NCBI GenBank assembly: GCA_029224185.1
Contig: JANZKI010000043.1
Coordinates: forward strand, 186,001 to 250,000
Direction: 5' to 3'
Source of the DNA: Karalla daura
Lineage: Eukaryota; Chordata; Actinopteri; Chaetodontiformes; Leiognathidae
Length of the DNA stretch: 64,000 nt
The translations under genes were made by a program, and so were the position numbers. How positions within the stretch are numbered: position 1 is the first letter of the stretch; each line of letters begins with the position of its first letter. Under the pieces are notes generated by a model. That model saw only the letters and a program-made list of their open reading frames with translations, ran no database searches and was not told the origin of the DNA. Below, in pieces: positions 8,711 to 21,741 of the stretch.

Positions 8711-10312
8711 CCCCAAATCGTGCGTTTGGACTCATTCGTTCGGGGTCAGGATTTCGGCCGAAAACGACAGGTCCGGGGTGGTCGTTTTTTTCACTTTAGG
8801 CGAGGGTTAATATCTCAGCTCCTGGACCACAGCCGGCCTCGGGATTGCTTTATCCAGTGAGCGTGGGCCACCCCGGAGGCGGCTCACACCCCAAATGGTG
8901 GGTTTGAGCTCGCTCGTTCGGGGTCAGGAAATCGGCTCAAAACGACAGGTCCGGGGTGGTCGTTTATTTCACTTTCGGCGAGGGTTAATATCTCAGCTCC
9001 GGGACCACAGCCGGCCTCGGGATTGCTTTTTCCAGTGAGCGTGGGCCACCCCGGAGGCGGCTCACACCCCAAATCGTGCGTTTGGACTCATTCGTTCGGG
9101 GTCAGGATTTCGGCCGAAAACGACAGGTCCGGGGTGGTCGTTTTTTTCACTTTCGGCGAGGGTTAATATCTCAGCTCCGGGACCACAGCCGGCCTCGGGA
9201 TTGCTTTTTCCAGTGAGCGTGGGCCACCCCGGAGGCGGCTCACACCCCAAATCGTGCGTTTGGACTCGTTCGTTCGGGGTCAGGATTTCGGCCGAAAACG
9301 ACAGGTCCGGGGTGGTCGTTTTTTTCACTTTCGGCGAGGGTTAATATCTCAGCTCCGGGACCACAGCCGGCCTCGGGATTGCGTTTTCCAGTGACCGTGG
9401 GCCACCCCGGAGGCGGCTCACACCCCAAATCGTGCGTTTGGACTCGCTCGTTCGGGGTCGGGATTTCGGCCGAAAACGACAGGTCCGGGGTGGTCGTTTT
9501 TTTCACTTTCGGCGAGGGTTAATATCTCATCTCCGGGACCACAGCCGGCCTCGGGATTGCTTTTTCCAGTGAGCGTGGGCCACCCCGGAGGCGGCTCACA
9601 CCCCAAATGGTGGGTTTGAGCTCGCTCGTTCGGGGTCAGGAAATCGGCTCAAAACGACAGGTCCGGGGTGGTCGTTTTTTTCACTTTCGGCGAGGGTTAA
9701 TATCTCATCTCCTGGACCACAGCCGGCCTCGGGATTGTTTTATCCAGTGAGCGTGGGCCACCCCGGAGGCGGCTCACACCCCAAATCGTGCGTTTGGACT
9801 CATTCGTTCGGGGTCAGGATTTCGGCCGAAAACGACAGGTCCGGGGTGGTCGCTTTTTTCACTTTCGGCGAGGGTTAATATCTCAGCTCCGGGACCACAG
9901 CCGGCCTCGGGATTGCTTTTTCCAGTGAGCGTGGGCCACCCCGGAGGCGGCTCACACCCCAAATCGTGCGTTTGGACTCGCTCGCGAGGGGTCGGGATTT
10001 CGGCCGAAAACGACAGGTCCGGGGTGGTCGTTTTTTTCACTTTCGGCGATGGTTAATATCTCAGCTCCGGGACCACAGCCGGCCTCGGGATTGCTTTTTC
10101 CAGTGAGCGTGGGCCACCCCGGAGGCGGCTCACACCCCAAATCGTGCGTTTGGACTCGCTCGCGAGGGGTCGGGATTTCGGCCGAAAACGACAGGTCCGG
10201 GGTGGTCGCTTTTTTCACTTTCGGCGAGGGTTAATATCTCAGCTCCGGGACCACAGCCGGCCTCGGGATTGCTTTTTCCAGTGAGCGTGGGCCACCCCGG
10301 AGGCGGCTCACA

Positions 10313-10633
10313 CCCCAAATCGTGCGTTTGGACTCGCTCGCGAGGGGTCGGGATTTCGGCCAAAACGACTGGTCCGGGATGGTCATTTTTTTACCTTTCG
10401 GCGAGCTTTAAAATCTCAGCTCCAGGATCAAATGATCCTGGAGCTCCAGGATCAAATGATCCTGGAGCTGAGATTTTAAAGCTCGCCGAAAGTGAAAAAG
10501 TGAAAAAAACGACCACCCCGGACCTGTGGTTTTTTTCACTTTCGGCGAGCTTTGATATCTCAGCTCCAGGATCAAATCCGGCATCGGGATTGCGTTTTCC
10601 AGTGACCGTGGGCCACCCCGGAGGCGGCTCACA
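10313..10633. repeat. Foldback unit L-3
   Basis: 321 bp, followed by D, with an ordinary GTGGTTTTTTTC third arm. Confidence 0.94.
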
Positions 10634-12413
10634 CCCCAAATCGTGCGTTTGGACTCGCTCGTTCGGGGTCGGGATTTCGGCCGAAAACGACAGGTCCGGG
10701 GTGGTCGTTTTTTTCACTTTCGGCGAGGGTTAATATCTCAGCTCCTGGACCACAGCCGGCCTCGGGATTGCTTTATCCAGTGAGCGTGGGCCACCCCGGA
10801 GGCGGCTCACACCCCAAATGGTGGGTTTGAGCTCGCTCGTTCGGGGTCAGGAAATCGGCTCAAAACGACAGGTCTGGGGTGGTCGTTTTTGTCACTTTCG
10901 GCGAGGGTTAATATCTCAGCTCCGGGACCACAGCCGGCCTCGGGATTGCTTTTTCCAGTGAGCGTGGGCCACCCCGGAGGCGGCTCACACCCCAAATCGT
11001 GCGTTTGGACTCATTCGTTCGGGGTCAGGATTTCGGCCGAAAACGACAGGTCCGGGGTGGTCGTTTTTTTCACTTTCGGCGAGGGTTAATATCTCAGCTC
11101 CGGGACCACAGCCGGCCTCGGGATTGCTTTTTCCAGTGAGCGTGGGCCACCCCGGAGGCGGCTCACACCCCAAATCGTGCGTTTGGACTCATTCGTTCGG
11201 GGTCAGGATTTCGGCCGAAAACGACAGGTCCGGGGTGGTCGTTTTTTTCACTTTCGGCGAGGGTTAATATCTCAGCTCCGGGACCACAGCCGGCCTCGGG
11301 ATTGCGTTTTCCAGTGACCGTGGGCCACCCCGGAGGCGGCTCACACCCCAAATCGTGCGTTTGGACTCGCTCGTTCGGGGTCGGGATTTCGGCCGAAAAC
11401 GACAGGTCCGGGGTGGTCGTTTTTTTCACTTTCGGCGAGGGTTAATATCTCAGCTCCGGGACCACAGCCGGCCTCGGGATTGCTTTTTCCAGTGAGCGTG
11501 GGCCACCCCGGAGGCGGCTCACACCCCAAATGGTGGGTTTGAGCTCGCTCGTTCGGGGTCAGGAAATCGGCTCAAAACGACAGGTCCGGGGTGGTCGTTT
11601 TTTTCACTTTCGGCGAGGGTTAATATCTCATCTCCTGGACCACAGCCGGCCTCGGGATTGCTTTATCCAGTGAGCGTGGGCCACCCCGGAGGCGGCTCAC
11701 ACCCCAAATCGTGCGTTTGGACTCATTCGTTCGGGGTCAGGATTTCGGCCGAAAACGACAGGTCCGGGGTGGTCGTTTTTTTCACTTTCGGCGAGGGTTA
11801 ATATCTCAGCTCCGGGACCACAGCCGGCCTCGGGATTGCTTTTTCCAGTGAGCGTGGGCCACCCCGGAGGCGGCTCACACCCCAAATCGTGCGTTTGGAC
11901 TCGCTCGCGAGGGGTCGGGATTTCGGCCGAAAACGACAGGTCCGGGGTGGTCGTTTTTTTCACTTTCGGCGATGGTTAATATCTCAGCTCCGGGACCACA
12001 GCCGGCCTCGGGATTGCTTTTTCCAGTGAGCGTGGGCCACCCCGGAGGCGGCTCACACCCCAAATCGTGCGTTTGGTCTCGCTCGCGAGGGGTCGGGATT
12101 TCGGCCGAAAACGACAGGTCCGGGGTGGTCGCTTCTTTCACTTTCGGCGAGGGTTAATATCTCAGCTCCGGGACCACAGCCGGCCTCGGGATTGCTTTTT
12201 CCAGTGAGCGTGGGCCACCCCGGAGGCGGCTCACACCCCAAATCGTGCGTTTGGACTCATTCGTTCGGGGTCAGGATTTCGGCCGAAAACGACAGGTCCG
12301 GGGTGGTCGTTTTTTTCACTTTCGGCGAGGGTTAATATCTCAGCTCCGGGACCACAGCCGGCCTCGGGATTGCGTTTTCCAGTGGCCGTGGGCCACCCCG
12401 GAGGCGGCTCACA

Positions 12414-12698
12414 CCCCAAATCGTGCGTTTGGACTCGCTCGCGAGGGGTCGGGATTTCGGCCAAAACGACTGGTCCGGGATGGTCATTTTTTTACCTTTC
12501 GGCGAGCTTTAAAATCTCAGCTCCAGGATCAAATGAGATTTTAAAGCTCGCCGAAAGTGAAAAAGTGAAAAAAACGACCACCCCGGACCTGTGGTTTTTT
12601 TCACTTTCGGCGAGCTTTGATATCTCAGCTCCAGGATCAAATCCGGCATCGGGATTGCGTTTTCCAGTGACCGTGGGCCACCCCGGAGGCGGCTCACA
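12414..12698. repeat. Foldback unit S-5
   Basis: 285 bp, outside the 1175-bp HOR context. It is followed by D rather than B and preceded by a private AGTGGCCGTGG. Confidence 0.94.
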
Positions 12699-13232
12699 CC
12701 CCAAATCGTGCGTTTGGACTCGCTCGTTCGGGGTCGGGATTTCGGCCGAAAACGACAGGTCCGAGGTGGTCGTTTTTTTCACTTTCGGCGAGGGTTAATA
12801 TCTCAGCTCCGGGACCACAGCCGGCCTCGGGATTGCTTTATCCAGTGAGCGTGGGCCACCCCGGAGGCGGCTCACACCCCAAATGGTGGGTTTGAGCTCG
12901 CTCGTTCGGGGTCAGGAAATCGGCTCAAAACGACAGGTCCGGGGTGGTCGTTTTTTTCACTTTCGGCGAGGGTTAATATCTCATCTCCTGGACCACAGCC
13001 GGCCTCGGGATTGCTTTATCCAGTGAGCGTGGGCCACCCCGGAGGCGGCTCACACCCCAAATCGTGCGTTTGGACTCATTCGTTCGGGGTCAGGATTTCG
13101 GCCGAAAACGACAGGTCCGGGGTGGTCGTTTTTTTCACTTTCGGCGAGGGTTAATATCTCAGCTCCGGGACCACAGCCGGCCTCGGGATTGCGTTTTCCA
13201 GTGACCGTGGGCCACCCTGGAGGCGGCTCACA

Positions 13233-13529
13233 CCCCAAATCGTGCGTTTGGACTCGCTCGCGAGGGGTCGGGATTTCGGCCAAAACGACTGGTCCGGGAT
13301 GGTCATTTTTTTACCTTTCGGCGAGCTATAAAATCTCAGCTCCAGGATCAAATGATCCTGGAGCTGAGATTTTAAAGCTCGCCGAAAGTGAAAAAGTGAA
13401 AAAAACGACCACCCCGGACCTGTGGTTTTTTTCACTTTCGGCGAGCTTTGATATCTCAGCTCCAGGATCAAATCCGGCATCGGGATTGCTTTTTCCAGTG
13501 AGCGTGGGCCACCCCGGAGGCGGCTCACA
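13233..13529. repeat. Foldback unit M-1 (297 bp)
   Basis: First M unit. The left arm has a private GAGCTATAAAATC, which breaks one pair of the stem. Confidence 0.94.
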
Positions 13530-15309
13530 CCCCAAATCGTGCGTTTGGAATCGCTCGTTCGGGGTCGGGATTTCGGCCGAAAACGACAGGTCCGGGGTGG
13601 TCGTTTTTGTACCTTTCGGCGAGGGTTAATATCTCAGCTCCGGGACCACAGCCGGCCTCGGGATTGCTTTTTCCAGTAAGCGTGGGCCACCCCGGAGGCG
13701 GCTCACACCCCAAATGGTGGGTTTGAGCTCGCTCGTTCGGGGTCAGGAAATCGGCTCAAAACGACAGGTGCGGGGTGGTCGTTTTTTTCACTTTCGGCGA
13801 GGGTTAATATCTCAGCTCCGGGACCACAGCCGGCCTCGGGATTGCTTTTTCCAGTGAGCGTGGGCCACCCCGGAGGCGGCTCACACCCCAAATCGTGCGT
13901 TTGGACTCGCTCGTTCGGGGTCGGGATTTCGGCCGAAAACGACAGGTCCGGGGTGGTCGTTTTTTTCACATTCGGCGAGGGTTAATATCTCAGCTCCAGG
14001 ATCAAATCCGGCCTCGGGATTGCTTTTTCCAGTGAGCGTGGGCCACCCCAGAGGCGGCTCACACCCCAAATCGTGCGTTTGGACTCGCTCGTTCGGGGTC
14101 GGGATTTCGGCCGAAAACGACAGGTCCGGGGTGGTCGTTTTTTTCACTTTCGGCGAGGGTTAATATCTCAGCTCCGGGACCACAGCCGGCCTCGGGATTG
14201 CTTTTTCCAGTGAGCGTGGGCCACCCCAGAGGCGGCTCACACCCCAAATCGTGCGTTTGGACTCGCTCGTTCGGGGTCGGGATTTCGGCCGAAAACGACA
14301 GGTCCGGGGTGGTCGTTTTTTTCACTTTCGGCGAGGGTTAATATCTCAGCTCCGGGACCACAGCCGGCCTCGGGATTGCTTTTTCCAGTGAGCGTGGGCC
14401 ACCCCGGAGGCGGCTCACACCCCAAATCGTGCGTTTGGACTCGTTCGTTCGGGGTCAGGATTTCGGCCGAAAACGACAGGTCCGGGGTGGTCGTTTTTTT
14501 CACTTTCGGCGAGGGTTAATATCTCAGCTCCGGGACCACAGCCGGCCTCGGGATTGCGTTTTCCAGTGACCGTGGGCCACCCCGGAGGCGGCTCACACCC
14601 CAAATCGTGCGTTTGGACTCGTTCGTTCGGGGTCAGGATTTCGGCCGAAAACGACAGGTCCGGGGTGGTCGTTTTTTTCACTTTCGGCGAGGGTTAATAT
14701 CTCAGCTCCGGGACCACAGCCGGCCTCGGGATTGCGTTTTCCAGTGACCGTGGGCCACCCCGGAGGCGGCTCACACCCCAAATCGTGCGTTTGGACTCGC
14801 TCGTTCGGGGTCGGGATTTCGGCCGAAAACGACAGGTCCGGGGTGGTCGCTTTTTTCACTTTCGGCGAGGGTTAATATCTCAGCTCCTGGACCACAGCCG
14901 GCCTCGGGATTGCTTTTTCCAGTGAGCGTGGGCCACCCCGGAGGCGGCTCACACCCCAAATCGTGCGTTTGGACTCATTCGTTCGGGGTCAGGATTTCGG
15001 CCGAAAACGACAGGTCCGGGGTGGTCGTTTTTTTCACTTTCGGCGAGGGTTAATATCTCAGCTCCGGGACCACAGCCGGCCTCGGGATTGCTTTTTCCAG
15101 TGAGCGTGGGCCACCCCGGAGGCGGCTCACACCCCAAATCGTGCGTTTGGACTCGTTCGTTCGGGGTCAGGATTTCGGCCGAAAACGACAGGTCCGGGGT
15201 GGTCGTTTTTTTCACTTTCGGCGAGGGTTAATATCTCAGCTCCGGGACCACAGCCGGCCTCGGGATTGCGTTTTCCAGTGACCGTGGGCCACCCTGGAGG
15301 CGGCTCACA

Positions 15310-15606
15310 CCCCAAATCGTGCGTTTGGACTCGCTCGCGAGGGGTCGGGATTTCGGCCAAAACGACTGGTCCGGGATGGTCATTTTTTTACCTTTCGGCG
15401 AGCTTTAAAATCTCAGCTCCAGGATCATTTGATCCTGGAGCTGAGATTTTAAAGCTCGCCGAAAGTGAAAAAGTGAAAAAAACGACCACCCCGGACCTGT
15501 GGTTTTTTTCACTTTCGGCGAGCTTTGATATCTCAGCTCCAGGATCAAATCCGGCATCGGGATTGCTTTTTCCAGTGAGCGTGGGCCACCCCGGAGGCGG
15601 CTCACA
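15310..15606. repeat. Foldback unit M-2, inverted tip
   Basis: The hairpin tip reads GGATCATTTGATCC (TT at 15428-15429) where all other M units read GGATCAAATGATCC. The tip is in reverse-complement orientation; all else is normal. Confidence 0.95.
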
Positions 15607-17386
15607 CCCCAAATCGTGCGTTTGGACTCGCTCGTTCGGGGTCGGGATTTCGGCCGAAAACGACAGGTCCGGGGTGGTCGTTTTTGTACCTTTCGGCGAG
15701 GGTTAATATCTCAGCTCCGGGACCACAGCCGGCCTCGGGATTGCTTTTTCCAGTAAGCGTGGGCCACCCCGGAGGCGGCTCACACCCCAAATGGTGGGTT
15801 TGAGCTCGCTCGTTCGGGGTCAGGAAATCGGCTCAAAACGACAGGTCCGGGGTGGTCGTTTTTTTCACTTTCGGCGAGGGTTAATATCTCAGCTCCGGGA
15901 CCACAGCCGGCCTCGGGATTGCTTTTTCCAGTGAGCGTGGGCTTCCCCGGAGGCGGCTCACACCCCAAATCGTGCGTTTGGACTCGCTCGTTCGGGGTCG
16001 GGATTTCGGCCGAAAACGACAGGTCCGGGGTGGTCGTTTTTTTCACATTCGGCGAGGGTTAATATCTCAGCTCCAGGATCAAATCCGGCCTCGGGATTGC
16101 TTTTTCCAGTGAGCGTGGGCCACCCCGGAGGCGGCTCACACCCCAAATCGTGCGTTTGGACTCGCTCGTTCGGGGTCGGGATTTCGGCCGAAAACGACAG
16201 GTCCGGGGTGGTCGTTTTTTTCACTTTCGGCGAGGGTTAATATCTCATCTCCTGGACCACAGCCGGCCTCGGGATTGCTTTATCCAGTGAGCGTGGGCCA
16301 CCCCGGAGGCGGCTCACACCCCAAATCGTGCGTTTGGACTCATTCGTTCGGGGTCAGGATTTCGGCCGAAAACGACAGGTCCGGGGTGGTCGTTTTTTTC
16401 ACTTTCGGCGAGGGTTAATATCTCAGCTCCGGGACCACAGCCGGCCTCGGGATTGCTTTTTCCAGTGACCGTGGGCCACCCCGGAGGCGGCTCACACCCC
16501 AAATCGTGCGTTTGGACTCGCTCGTTCGGGGTCGGGATTTCGGCCGAAAACGACAGGTCCGGGGTGGTCGTTTTTTTCACTTTCGGCGAGGGTTTATATC
16601 TCAGCTCCTGGACCACAGCCGGCCTCGGGATTGCTTTTTCCAGTGAGCGTGGGCCACCCCGGAGGCGGCTCACACCCCAAATGGTGGGTTTGAGCTCGCT
16701 CGTTCGGGGTCAGGAAATCGGCTCAAAACGAAAGGTCCGGGGTGGTCGTTTTTGTCACTTTCGGCGAGGGTTAATATCTCAGCTCCGGGACCACAGCCGG
16801 CCTCGGGATTGCTTTTTCCAGTGAGCGTGGGCCACCCCGGAGGCGGCTCACACCCCAAATCGTGCGTTTGGACTCATTCGTTCGGGGTCAGGATTTCGGC
16901 CGAAAACGACAGGTCCGGGGTGGTCGTTTTTTTCACTTTCGGCGAGGGTTAATATCTCAGCTCCGGGACCACAGCCGGCCTCGGGATTGCGTTTTCCAGT
17001 GACCGTGGGCCACCCCGGAGGCGGCTCACACCCCAAATCGTGCGTTTGGACTCGCTCGTTCGGGGTCGGGATTTCGGCCGAAAACGACAGGTCCGGGGTG
17101 GTCGTTTTTTTCACATTCGGCGAGGGTTAATATCTCAGCTCCAGGATCAAATCCGGCCTCGGGATTGCTTTTTCCAGTGAGCGTGGGCCACCCCAGAGGC
17201 GGCTCACACCCCAAATCGTGCGTTTGGACTCATTCGTTCGGGGTCAGGATTTCGGCCGAAAACGACAGGTCCGGGGTGGTCGTTTTTTTCACTTTCGGCG
17301 AGGGTTAATATCTCAGCTCCGGGACCACAGCCGGCCTCGGGATTGCTTTTTCCAGTGAGCGTGGGCCACCCTGGAGGCGGCTCACA

Positions 17387-17683
17387 CCCCAAATCGTGCG
17401 TTTGGACTCGCTCGCGAGGGGTCGGGATTTCGGCCAAAACGACTGGTCCGGGATGGTCATTTTTTTACCTTTCGGCGAGCTTTAAAATCTCAGCTCCAGG
17501 ATCAAATGATCCTGGAGCTGAGATTTTAAAGCTCGCCGACAGTGAAAAAGTGAAAAAAACGACCACCCCGGACCTGTGGTTTTTTTCACTTTCGGCGAGC
17601 TTTGATATCTCAGCTCCAGGATCAAATCCGGCATCGGGATTGCTTTTTCCAGTGAGCGTGGGCCACCCCGGAGGCGGCTCACA
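17387..17683. repeat. Foldback unit M-3
   Basis: 297 bp, 2077 bp after M-2. The middle arm has a private GCCGACAGTG. Confidence 0.94.
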
Positions 17684-18039
17684 CCCCAAATCGTGCGTTT
17701 GGACTCGCTCGTTCGGGGTCGGGATTTCGGCCGAAAACGACAGGTCCGGGGTGGTCGTTTTTTTCACTTTCGGCGAGGGTTAATATCTCAGCTCCTGGAC
17801 CACAGCCGGCCTCGGGATTGCTTTATCCAGTGAGCGTGGGCCACCCCGGAGGCGGCTCACACCCCAAATCGTGCGTTTGGACTCATTCGTTCGGGGTCAG
17901 GATTTCGGCCGAAAACGACAGGTCCGGGGTGGTCGTTTTTTTCACTTTCGGCGAGGGTTAATATCTCAGCTCCGGGACCACAGCCGGCCTCGGGATTGCG
18001 TTTTCCAGTGACCGTGGGCCACCCCGGAGGCGGCTCACA

Positions 18040-18324
18040 CCCCAAATCGTGCGTTTGGACTCGCTCGCGAGGGGTCGGGATTTCGGCCAAAACGACTGGT
18101 CCGGGATGGTCATTTTTTTACCTTTCGGCGAGCTTTAAAATCTCAGCTCCAGGATCAAATGAGATTTTAAAGCTCGCCGAAAGTGAAAAAGTGAAAAAAA
18201 CGACCACCCCGGACCTGTGGTTTTTTTCACTTTCGGCGAGCTTTGATATCTCAGCTCCAGGATCAAATCCGGCATCGGGATTGCGTTTTCCAGTGACCGT
18301 GGGCCACCCCGGAGGCGGCTCACA
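18040..18324. repeat. Foldback unit S-6, last S unit
   Basis: 285 bp, in the displaced 1172-bp HOR. No S unit occurs further right. Confidence 0.94.
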
Positions 18325-18858
18325 CCCCAAATCGTGCGTTTGGACTCGTTCGTTCGGGGTCAGGATTTCGGCCGAAAACGACAGGTCCGGGGTGGTCGTT
18401 TTTTTCACTTTCGGCGAGGGTTAATATCTCAGCTCCGGGACCACAGCCGGCCTCGGGATTGCTTTTTCCAGTGAGCGTGGGCCACCCCGGAGGCGGCTCA
18501 CACCCCAAATGGTGGGTTTGAGCTCGCTCGTTCGGGGTCAGGAAATCGGCTCAAAACGACAGGTCCGGGGTGGTCGTTTTTTTCACTTTCGGCGAGGGTT
18601 AATATCTCATCTCCTGGACCACAGCCGGCCTCGGGATTGTTTTATCCAGTGAGCGTGGGCCACCCCGGAGGCGGCTCACACCCCAAATCGTGCGTTTGGA
18701 CTCATTCGTTCGGGGTCAGGATTTCGGCCGAAAACGACAGGTCCGGGGTGGTCGTTTTTTTCACTTTCGGCGAGGGTTAATATCTCAGCTCCGGGACCAC
18801 AGCCGGCCTCGGGATTGCTTTTTCCAGTGAGCGTGGGCCACCCCGGAGGCTGCTCACA

Positions 18859-19033
18859 CCCCAAATCGTGCGTTTGGACTCGCTCGCGAGGGGTCGGGAT
18901 TTCGGCCGAAAACAGGTCCGGGGTGGTCGCTTTTTTCACTTTCGGCGAGGGTTAATATCTCAGCTCCGGGACCACAGCCGGCCTCGGGATTGCTTTTTCC
19001 AGTGAGCGTGGGCCACCCCGGAGGCGGCTCACA
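18859..19033 (+). repeat. Monomer with 3-bp deletion (copy 5 of 5)
   Basis: It is E-headed with CTGCTC, like the block 1 copies, and marks the displaced 1172-bp HOR. The deletion is not seen further right. Confidence 0.92.
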
Positions 19034-19211
19034 CCCCAAATCGTGCGTTTGGACTCATTCGTTCGGGGTCAGGATTTCGGCCGAAAACGACAGGTCCGGG
19101 GTGGTCGTTTTTTTCACTTTCGGCGAGGGTTAATATCTCAGCTCCGGGACCACAGCCGGCCTCGGGATTGCGTTTTCCAGTGACCGTGGGCCACCCCGGA
19201 GGCGGCTCACA

Positions 19212-19532
19212 CCCCAAATCGTGCGTTTGGACTCGCTCGCGAGGGGTCGGGATTTCGGCCAAAACGACTGGTCCGGGATGGTCATTTTTTTACCTTTCGG
19301 CGAGCTTTAAAATCTCAGCTCCAGGATCAAATGATCCTGGAGCTCCAGGATCAAATGATCCTGGAGCTGAGATTTTAAAGCTCGCCGAAAGTGAAAAAGT
19401 GAAAAAAACGACCACCCCGGACCTGTGGTTTTTTTCACTTTCGGCGAGCTTTGATATCTCAGCTCCAGGATCAAATCCGGCATCGGGATTGCGTTTTCCA
19501 GTGACCGTGGGCCACCCCGGAGGCGGCTCACA
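19212..19532. repeat. Foldback unit L-4
   Basis: The first of the closely spaced L series. It stands where an S unit would be expected after the 1172-bp HOR. Confidence 0.94.
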
Positions 19533-20066
19533 CCCCAAATCGTGCGTTTGGACTCGCTCGTTCGGGGTCGGGATTTCGGCCGAAAACGACAGGTCCGGGG
19601 TGGTCGTTTTTTTCACTTTCGGCGAGGGTTAATATCTCAGCTCCGGGACCACAGCCGGCCTCGGGATTGCTTTTTCCAGTGAGCGTGGGCCACCCCGGAG
19701 GCGGCTCACACCCCAAATGGTGGGTTTGAGCTCGCTCGTTCGGGGTCAGGAAATCGGCTCAAAACGACAGGTCCGGGGTGGTCGTTTTTTTCACTTTCGG
19801 CGAGGGTTAATATCTCATCTCCTGGACCACAGCCGGCCTCGGGATTGCTTTATCCAGTGAGCGTGGGCCACCCCGGAGGCGGCTCACACCCCAAATCGTG
19901 CGTTTGGACTCATTCGTTCGGGGTCAGGATTTCGGCCGAAAACGACAGGTCCGGGGTGGTCGTTTTTTTCACTTTCGGCGAGGGTTAATATCTCAGCTCC
20001 GGGACCACAGCCGGCCTCGGGATTGCTTTTTCCAGTGAGCGTGGGCCACCCCGGAGGCGGCTCACA

Positions 20067-20387
20067 CCCCAAATCGTGCGTTTGGACTCGCTCGCGAGGG
20101 GTCGGGATTTCGGCCAAAACGACTGGTCCGGGATGGTCATTTTTTTACCTTTCGGCGAGCTTTAAAATCTCAGCTCCAGGATCAAATGATCCTGGAGCTC
20201 CAGGATCAAATGATCCTGGAGCTGAGATTTTAAAGCTCGCCGAAAGTGAAAAAGTGAAAAAAACGACCACCCCGGACCTGTGGTTTTTTTCACTTTCGGC
20301 GAGCTTTGATATCTCAGCTCCAGGATCAAATCCGGCATCGGGATTGCGTTTTCCAGTGAGCGTGGGCCACCCCGGAGGCGGCTCACA
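20067..20387. repeat. Foldback unit L-5
   Basis: 855 bp after L-4; followed by a single A monomer before L-6. Confidence 0.94.
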
Positions 20388-20565
20388 CCCCAAATCGTGC
20401 GTTTGGACTCATTCGTTCGGGGTCAGGATTTCGGCCGAAAACGACAGGTCCGGGGTGGTCGTTTTTTTCACTTTCGGCGAGGGTTAATATCTCAGCTCCG
20501 GGACCACAGCCGGCCTCGGGATTGCGTTTTCCAGTGACCGTGGGCCACCCCGGAGGCGGCTCACA

Positions 20566-20886
20566 CCCCAAATCGTGCGTTTGGACTCGCTCGCGAGGGG
20601 TCGGGATTTCGGCCAAAACGACTGGTCCGGGATGGTCATTTTTTTACCTTTCGGCGAGCTTTAAAATCTCAGCTCCAGGATCAAATGATCCTGGAGCTCC
20701 AGGATCAAATGATCCTGGAGCTGAGATTTTAAAGCTCGCCGAAAGTGAAAAAGTGAAAAAAACGACCACCCCGGACCTGTGGTTTTTTTCACTTTCGGCG
20801 AGCTTTGATATCTCAGCTCCAGGATCAAATCCGGCATCGGGATTGCGTTTTCCAGTGACCGTGGGCCACCCCGGAGGCGGCTCACA
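20566..20886. repeat. Foldback unit L-6
   Basis: 499 bp after L-5. Confidence 0.94.
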
Positions 20887-21420
20887 CCCCAAATCGTGCG
20901 TTTGGACTCGCTCGTTCGGGGTCGGGATTTCGGCCGAAAACGACAGGTCCGGGGTGGTCGTTTTTTTCACTTTCGGCGAGGGTTAATATCTCAGCTCCGG
21001 GACCACAGCCGGCCTCGGGATTGCTTTTTCCAGTGAGCGTGGGCCACCCCGGAGGCGGCTCACACCCCAAATGGTGGGTTTGAGCTCGCTCGTTCGGGGT
21101 CAGGAAATCGGCTCAAAACGACAGGTCCGGGGTGGTCGTTTTTTTCACTTTCGGCGAGGGTTAATATCTCATCTCCTGGACCACAGCCGGCCTCGGGATT
21201 GCTTTATCCAGTGAGCGTGGGCCACCCCGGAGGCGGCTCACACCCCAAATCGTGCGTTTGGACTCATTCGTTCGGGGTCAGGATTTCGGCCGAAAACGAC
21301 AGGTCCGGGGTGGTCGTTTTTTTCACTTTCGGCGAGGGTTAATATCTCAGCTCCGGGACCACAGCCGGCCTCGGGATTGCTTTTTCCAGTGAGCGTGGGC
21401 CACCCCGGAGGCGGCTCACA

Positions 21421-21741
21421 CCCCAAATCGTGCGTTTGGACTCGCTCGCGAGGGGTCGGGATTTCGGCCAAAACGACTGGTCCGGGATGGTCATTTTTTT
21501 ACCTTTCGGCGAGCTTTAAAATCTCAGCTCCAGGATCAAATGATCCTGGAGCTCCAGGATCAAATGATCCTGGAGCTGAGATTTTAAAGCTCGCCGAAAG
21601 TGAAAAAGTGAAAAAAACGACCACCCCGGACCTGTGGTTTTTTTCACTTTCGGCGAGCTTTGATATCTCAGCTCCAGGATCAAATCCGGCATCGGGATTG
21701 CGTTTTCCAGTGACCGTGGGCCACCCCGGAGGCGGCTCACA
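21421..21741. repeat. Foldback unit L-7
   Basis: 1354 bp after L-5; followed by a single D monomer. Confidence 0.94.

Larger units (their letters stand above)
7894..12413 (+). repeat. Block 3: mosaic with foldback doublet
   Basis: This block opens with two L foldbacks directly abutting (7894, 8215) and has one more at 10313. The ten units after the doublet read D(175 bp)-A-C-A-B-D-C-A-E-E. After 10313 the order is D-C-A-A-D-C-A-E-E-A. Private changes are frequent, for example TTTAGG at about 8797, GTTTATTTCAC at about 8961, TCTGGGG at 10875 and GCTTCTTTCAC at about 12131. Confidence 0.9.
12414..18039 (+). repeat. Block 4: mosaic with 2077-bp HOR
   Basis: After an S foldback at 12414, three M foldbacks lie at 13233, 15310 and 17387, each 2077 bp apart (297 + 10 x 178). 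The first two share TTTTTGTACC in the following D monomer and AGTAAGCG in its tail. The order inside the two 2077-bp units differs (D-C-D-D-D-B-B-D-A-B against D-C-D-D-A-D-C-A-D-A), so monomers were exchanged after duplication. This is the most heterogeneous part of the window. Confidence 0.9.
18040..19211 (+). repeat. Block 5: displaced copy of the 1172-bp HOR
   Basis: This unit repeats 1354-2525 at an offset of 16,686 bp. It has the same F(S)-B-C-A-E(175 bp)-A order. It also shares the rare GAGGCTGCTC variant, the GTTTTATCC tail and the 3-bp deletion with the block 1 copies. The next unit has an L rather than an S foldback. Confidence 0.93.
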
